Positions 59,372-64,000 of a DNA stretch of 64,000 nucleotides are shown piece after piece. This stretch comes from Lobosporangium transversale. Its lineage: Eukaryota > Mortierellomycota > Mortierellomycetes > Mortierellales > Mortierellaceae. Position 1 is the stretch's first letter. Each line of letters opens with the position of its first letter. The notes below the pieces were generated by a model, which did not search any database, was not told where the DNA came from, and worked only from the letters and a program-made list of their open reading frames with translations. Both the position numbers and the translations under genes were made by a program. Location: the NCBI RefSeq assembly GCF_002105155.1, contig NW_019028990.1, positions 799,501-863,500 of the forward strand, read 5' to 3'.

Positions 59372-59409
59372 AGTCATTGCCACCTAATTAGCAACTATAA
59401 ATAACCGTT

Positions 59410-61614
59410 ATGGCCTCTAAAGACAAGGATATTGTCCGCCGGAAGTTGGTCATTGTTGGAGATGGAGCTTGTGGGAAAACCTCATTGTTGTCCGTATTCA
59501 CGCTAGGATACTTCCCAAAGGTGAGTTTGTTCAAAGCTTGACTTTTCTTGTTTCCTTTCTTTTTCATTCCATGCTATATCACTCTCCCTTACAATGGGGA
59601 GTCATTCCTTTTCAAGCTCACAGAAGGAGAGGAAGGAATAACTTCAATTGTTCGCTCTTCCTCCACCACCACCCAGTAATGGCTAACGAATAAAAGAAAG
59701 TAGTAGCATCAACAAGCAACATATTCTTAAACTATTCCCACCTAACAGCTTCTTGGCTGCTTTTTGCAGTAGCGCAATAATAATATCCTGTGACTTGACC
59801 GGAAACAGGAGAATAAAAAAATGGAACGACTAATTATGAGAGTAATCTCAAGTGACAGCAACAACAGTGCTTGGGGTCTTTGCTGCAATAACCGGCGGAT
59901 CTTTGGATGACCGAGCAACACATGGAACATTCCTTCTTTGGCAAGGCAGCAGGTGGACCAGGTGGACAGTCAGATTGAGGCAGTGCATCCAATGAAGGCT
60001 GTACCTTTTTTTTTTTTTTTTTTTTTTTTTTGGGTTTTCTACTTTGAATGAGGACTTATCAAACACACTGCCTCTTTTTTTTTTCTTTTTTTGGAGTTTA
60101 TAATCAAAATGACAAGATTGGAAGGGCTCCGAGGGATCAAAAAAAAAAAAAAAAAAAAAGCAGATGTATGAGTGTATAAGAAATATAAGAAACATAAGAA
60201 TCAATGCCTTTGCGGGGAGGAGTCAGTCCAATCCATATTCTGGATGATATGTCGAGCTCAACTATTGTGTTGCCTTTTCTGTTGGGTGTAAGGGAGGTTA
60301 TGTAATCAAAGAATGAAAAAAAGATTTGGTCAGAACGCATCCTCAAACTTGGACATCCTTACTAAAAGTGGACGAAAATAAACATGGACAGAGATATTTA
60401 ACTAGGATGTGTCGGTGTGTACTTGAGCATGCTATCCTTCTGCTCCATTGTCTGTCGTTTGTATTCCAGTTTTCCCACCGAGGAGCTGCCATCTATAATT
60501 ACAGTGCAGCAGCATACATATTTTTAGAAATTCTTTGGATACACAGAAGCGGATGTGGCGGCGAGCAAAAAAAAAAAAAACGCCATAGGCGCAATTTTAG
60601 TACTATTACCTTCAGTACCAATATTACAAGACGCCTAAATCTAACCATCACCCCCCATACTCTATGATGCCACGGAAACTTTTGATATATATTGTCTTGT
60701 ATCTGACCCTCCTGCATGAACACGGCGCCAAATGGATCTCTCATTGATAGGACTATGTAAGTAACAAAGGATTGTAAGAATAAGGTTATGAAAATCGTTT
60801 TATTTTTTTCCATACCAGGAACTTATGATACGATTCTCCCTTGTTGATGCTCAATGAATAGAATCCGACTGTTTTTGAGAACTTTGTAACGGATGTCAAA
60901 ATTGATGGAAAGCCTGTACAGTTAGCACTATGGGATACAGCGTACGTGTATACAGAAATTAGAGTCAAATGACTTGCTTCGCTCAACTGCTTATTGCTCT
61001 GTATGCCAAAGAAAGGAAGAAGACAATAACAGCAATGATAAATATAATGGACTGCAGCAACAAAAACATTAACGCTTTTACTGAACTTTTTTTTTATTTA
61101 CCTCTGCTCCTCTCTTTGTACTGCTTGCTGATAGTGGACAAGAAGCATATGAGGTACATGGTGGATTCTGCGTTATTTCGCATGATTAACTCTAAGAATG
61201 TATCATACCTATTATTACACACATTAACTCTTTCATTTTTTGTGTGTGGAATGGAAAACGACCTTTGCCTGTTGGCGACGATAGCGGCTCCGACCACTCT
61301 CTTATACCAAAGCACATGTCATTCTCATTGGGTACTCTGTTGACACGCCTGACTCTCTAGATAACGTCACGTCGAAGGTTCGTCCTCATCAACATGACCT
61401 AGTAGAAGAGAGAAAGAGCTTTATCCCTATACTAACGTAGATACTGGTTGTCGGATGTTCAATCTAATATAGTGGATTCAAGAAGTTCAAGTATATTGTC
61501 CCGATACACCTGTTATCCTCGTCGGAATGAAGAAGGATTTAAGAGATGAATATGAACAAGCAGCCAATACGGAACAGCCTAAGACCACTCGATTTGTCAC
61601 CACAGCTGAAGTAA

Positions 61615-61651
<37 letters not shown>

Positions 61652-61875
61652 AAAAAGCCCATCCTATTCCACGATCCTTTTTGGGACTCAAGCTAAATTT
61701 GCTTTCTTTTTTTTTTTAGGCCGAGCGTGTAGCACAAGAGATTGGAGCACGGAACCATTTAGAATGTAGTGCATTGACAGGTGATGGTGTGGACGACGTG
61801 TTCGAAGCAGCAACACGTGGAGCATTGACGCAAGGCAATCAGTCTCAAGAAAGCGGGTGCTGTGTTATCCTGTAA
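59410..61875 (+). CDS. RHO2: Rho2-type small GTPase
   Basis: Membrane-anchored switch acting in cell polarity and wall integrity. Exons 59410-59520, 60862-60941, 61135-61153, 61285-61377, 61473-61610 and 61720-61875 give 198 residues. Exon 1 has the P-loop, [20 protein letters not shown]. Exon 2 has switch [16 protein letters not shown]. Exon 3 is a 19-nt microexon completing DTAGQEAYE. Exon 4 is [20 protein letters not shown]. Later come [28 protein letters not shown] and the C-terminal CCVIL, where CVIL predicts geranylgeranylation. The wording is closest to Rho2 rather than Rho1 or Cdc42. Oddities: intron 1 is 1,341 nt, and the joined sequence reads FPK-NPTVFEN, about two residues shorter than the usual FPxEYVPTVFEN, so a microexon may be missing from my model. 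The Rho-derived pseudogenes lie 2-4 kb upstream. Confidence 0.9.
59834..59998 (-). other. Cysteine-rich open stretch antisense within RHO2 intron 1
   Basis: On the minus strand, after a poly-T acceptor-like context ending GTACAG (about 60006-59999), an open frame of 54 codons contains [20 protein letters not shown] then HCCCCH, nine Cys in about 30 residues, and ends TAA at 59836-59834. No start codon or upstream exon was found. It could be the last exon of a small Cys-rich protein gene nested in the intron, or chance. Confidence 0.25.
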
Positions 61876-62283
61876 AGAATTATGCATAGCGCAACGCGTT
61901 CTTAACATACTACGGCACAGCACGACACGGTACAGCGAAGCACAACACAACATATCACAGCATAGTACATCACTTGAATAGGAAAAGGGTGATGGAAAAA
62001 AAAAAAATCAAGTTTTGAAGAGACTACTGACAAAACTATACAAGGAAAATAAGGATGATTTATGAGTAGTAAAAACAGACAAAAAAAAAAAAATGAATGT
62101 ATAATCCTCAGACTGAACATTTTACAACTTTACAACTACGGTATTAAAAAAAAAAAAGAAAAAAGAAAAAAAAGATCGATCTATTTATTGTATGATGCAC
62201 TTAAAAAAAGTGAGCGGGTGCGGGTATCTATTTCTCTCAGAAAAAAAAAGTCTAAAATTCTACTGGAGATCAATGATGGACGT
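61876..62283. other. Spacer between convergent RHO2 and the CNH-like gene
   Basis: About 400 bp between 3' ends. 61909-61975 is a degenerate CAC/CAG/ACA-rich tract in the RHO2 3' UTR. Several A runs follow (61997-62007, about 62078-62090, 62146-62173). No gene is visible. Confidence 0.6.
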
Positions 62284-64000
62284 TCAATAATATCCAATCA
62301 ACTCAAGATCATCTCGTACCAAGGGGACAAGACCGAGCTTGCAGATTGAGATACCATTTCTGGGATGACAATAGCTGAAAAAGATCCCCAACGAGTCATC
62401 TGCAACGTTATCTCTGCCCAAGAACTTGATGGACGGGCTTGAATTGGAACCACCGCCGTGGCTGGTAGAGCTATTATTGTTATTTTGACTATTTTGGATG
62501 CTTGTTGCTGCAGGAACAGATGGGATCGCCGGTATTCCAGACCCACCTTCTCCACCTCCTGTTGTTTTATCTATATTGTGATTAGTTGTTGTAGAATTAG
62601 CGACATGAGTGTTCGATGCTGTTGCTGTTGCCGCTGCCGCTGCCGCTGCCATGGCGTCTGCAGCCGTAACAAGATCCTTCTTTGTGATCTCCTTGACTTT
62701 ACTGCCTTTTGACAACGAAAATATGACAATTGACGTTTTTTCAAACCCAACGACATAAATATCTTGTGGTGTCTTCAAAAAATCAATCTTTTGAGGAGGG
62801 AATGATTCCCAATCGAGGATGACGGATGACTGGGGTTTGCCATGGATGTCAACGATCCGAGACTGGGATCCACAGGTGGCCAAGAAGAGTTGATTCATTG
62901 TCCGTTGATTGAAAGCCATGTTCAGGACCTCATCTGAGGTCACCATCCGGGTCTTTTTAGGAGACTTGAAAAGTGGATGGTTTGTCGTGGTGATGGCAGC
63001 TGTAGGATTAATAGAAGCATTGTTATTGTTGCTAGATGGTGCCTGCTGCTGCTGTTGCTGTTGAGCCCAATTGATAGATGCCGAGGAAGAGGAGGAAGAG
63101 CAAGGTGAGGTGGAGGATGATCCAAACGAAGGTTCGGGGGCGGATGCTTGAAGTTGCAATAGTTGCAGGGCCTTTAATGCCAGTGCATCAGCTTCTGCCC
63201 GCTCTTGTTCCTCTAATTGCTGTTGGTGAATGCTCAGCTGATCACAGGGTCGCTGGATGATATCATCGTGGGATCGTCGACCTGCATCCATTGATAGGAT
63301 AGGCTTTGCTGCTGAAGTAGAGACGGATGACGGCGATTGCTCTGGTGCAAAAGTGCTGTACTGCTCCTTCGAGTCCCTATTGCTATGACTGCCATTGTTT
63401 CTATTGCCACCATACAACCCTGTAGTCGCTTCAGGATAAAGAATATGAGGAGGCACATCAAAAGGGATTTTCTCAAACGAATACCAAAGTGCGTTGCCAC
63501 CACTACCGCCACTGCTGCCACTACCGCTTCCGCCACTGCAGCTGTTACCACCATTGGTATTACTGCTGCTTCGGAAGCCCAATCGCTTTCCAATTCCGTG
63601 AAGGATGCCACCACTACTGGTCTCAGGCTTGTGAATGTCTGTGACGGACATGGTATCGACGTTGACGATCCATGCCCGGGGTCCCTTCCCTAAAACAATG
63701 TCTGTCACATCCTGTGGACTCTTGACGACCGTCATAAAACTGGGCGCCTCTGGGTGATAAAACTCTTTGTAATGCCTCCACTCATACGGATTGTTGTTAC
63801 TCTGATCATCGCGAGATCCTGCATATCCATAGTTGTTGCTGTTATATGATGCTGCAGTGACCATCCCGCCAGCACCCCCGGTACCTCCGACAGAACCATT
63901 GATTAAAGAGCTTGATCTGGGTCGCCCAGAGGTTTCAGCATTAGAAGAGGAAGAGACAGCTGACCAAGAAGCTGCTTTAAGACCACGAGCAAACTTGGGT
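62284..64000 (-). CDS. C-terminal part of a probable CNH-domain protein (runs off the window)
   Basis: The frame is open from the window edge (64000) to TGA at 62286-62284, about 571 codons without an intron; its start lies outside. Seen are PYEWRHYKEFYHPEAPSFM and GKGPRAWIVNVDTMSVTDI, which resemble the KEFY strand and later strands of a citron homology (CNH) beta-propeller. Near the end are LFLATCGSQSRIVDIHGKP, VILDWESFPPQKIDFL and IYVVGFEKTSIVIFSL, like the last CNH blades, and the protein ends RDDLELIGYY. Long Ser/Asn/Gln/Gly and poly-Ala insertions (62.6-63.5 kb) interrupt the propeller. In fungi CNH domains end Rho GEFs such as Rom2 and some kinases and Vps proteins. The assignment is by pattern and is uncertain. 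Confidence 0.55.
   Translation of the reverse strand, partial: PKFARGLKAASWSAVSSSSNAETSGRPRSSSLINGSVGGTGGAGGMVTAASYNSNNYGYAGSRDDQSNNNPYEWRHYKEFYHPEAPSFMTVVKSPQDVTDIVLGKGPRAWIVNVDTMSVTDIHKPETSSGGILHGIGKRLGFRSSSNTNGGNSCSGGSGSGSSGGSGGNALWYSFEKIPFDVPPHILYPEATTGLYGGNRNNGSHSNRDSKEQYSTFAPEQSPSSVSTSAAKPILSMDAGRRSHDDIIQRPCDQLSIHQQQLEEQERAEADALALKALQLLQLQASAPEPSFGSSSTSPCSSSSSSASINWAQQQQQQQAPSSNNNNASINPTAAITTTNHPLFKSPKKTRMVTSDEVLNMAFNQRTMNQLFLATCGSQSRIVDIHGKPQSSVILDWESFPPQKIDFLKTPQDIYVVGFEKTSIVIFSLSKGSKVKEITKKDLVTAADAMAAAAAAATATASNTHVANSTTTNHNIDKTTGGGEGGSGIPAIPSVPAATSIQNSQNNNNSSTSHGGGSNSSPSIKFLGRDNVADDSLGIFFSYCHPRNGISICKLGLVPLVRDDLELIGYY

Larger units (their letters stand above)
55434..59409. other. Four-kilobase region between SEC1 and RHO2 with Rho-derived repeats
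   Basis: No intact gene is visible. It contains two decayed Rho copies (about 55654-55970 and 56837-57370), homopolymer runs, a spacer with unrelated short open frames (55971-56836), a (TC)12 repeat at 58391-58414, and a long C/T-rich stretch from about 58170 to 59340, probably the RHO2 promoter and 5' UTR. Open frames around 58587-59366 are products of C/T-rich composition. Confidence 0.6.

Overview
This window is nuclear DNA from an intron-rich fungus. The protein families point to fungi: a Cdc25-type Ras GEF with SH3 and WW domains, the HIR histone chaperone subunit Hir3, mitochondrial Yme2, homoaconitase of the alpha-aminoadipate lysine pathway, and a Rho2-type GTPase. Gene structure (many 50-300 nt introns, T/A-rich introns and spacers, runs of 20-30 T or A) and protein sequence fit an early-diverging lineage such as Mortierellomycotina. 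That placement is an inference from style, not a database match.

Layout, left to right. 1-2767 holds no gene I can support, only low-complexity open frames. 2768-7333 (+) is the Ras GEF. 7623-10775 (+) is a long intronless NYN-domain protein. 11041-14322 (-) is a CSC1/OSCA-type channel. 16191-18304 (-) is UFD1. 18704-22646 (+) is the NatC subunit Mak10/NAA35. 22743-29525 (-) is the Nup98-Nup96 precursor. 30140-37829 (-) is Hir3. 38303-41957 (+) is Yme2. 42611-44892 (-) is a type II membrane glycosyltransferase-like protein. 45476-47960 (-) is homoaconitase. 50058-52069 (+) is an unrecognised low-complexity protein. 52393-55433 (+) is the SM protein Sec1. 59410-61875 (+) is a Rho2-type GTPase. 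62284-64000 (-) is the C-terminal part of a probable CNH-domain protein that runs off the window.

Most genes are single-copy housekeeping genes with no operon-like logic. Signalling and polarity are well represented: a Ras GEF, a Rho2 GTPase, a possible CNH (Rho GEF-like) protein beside it, and Sec1 in exocytosis. For UFD1, NAA35, CSC1, YME2, LYS4, the glycosyltransferase, SEC1 and RHO2, I followed splice sites exon by exon, and the spliced lengths are exact multiples of three.

The most unusual stretch is 55.4-61.9 kb. Upstream of the intact Rho2 gene lie two decayed copies of its middle exons with their introns. Their shared ~315 bp core forms an almost perfect inverted repeat around an ~866 bp spacer. 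The Rho2 gene itself has a 1.3 kb first intron, a 19-nt microexon, and an exon junction that appears to lack about two residues of switch I. Other points worth a second look are start codons that seem to be followed directly by an intron, an NYN domain split by a long insertion, a Pro/Gly-rich tail on Sec1, and a possible CsbD-like gene relic. I saw no transposase, CRISPR array, rRNA or tRNA gene.
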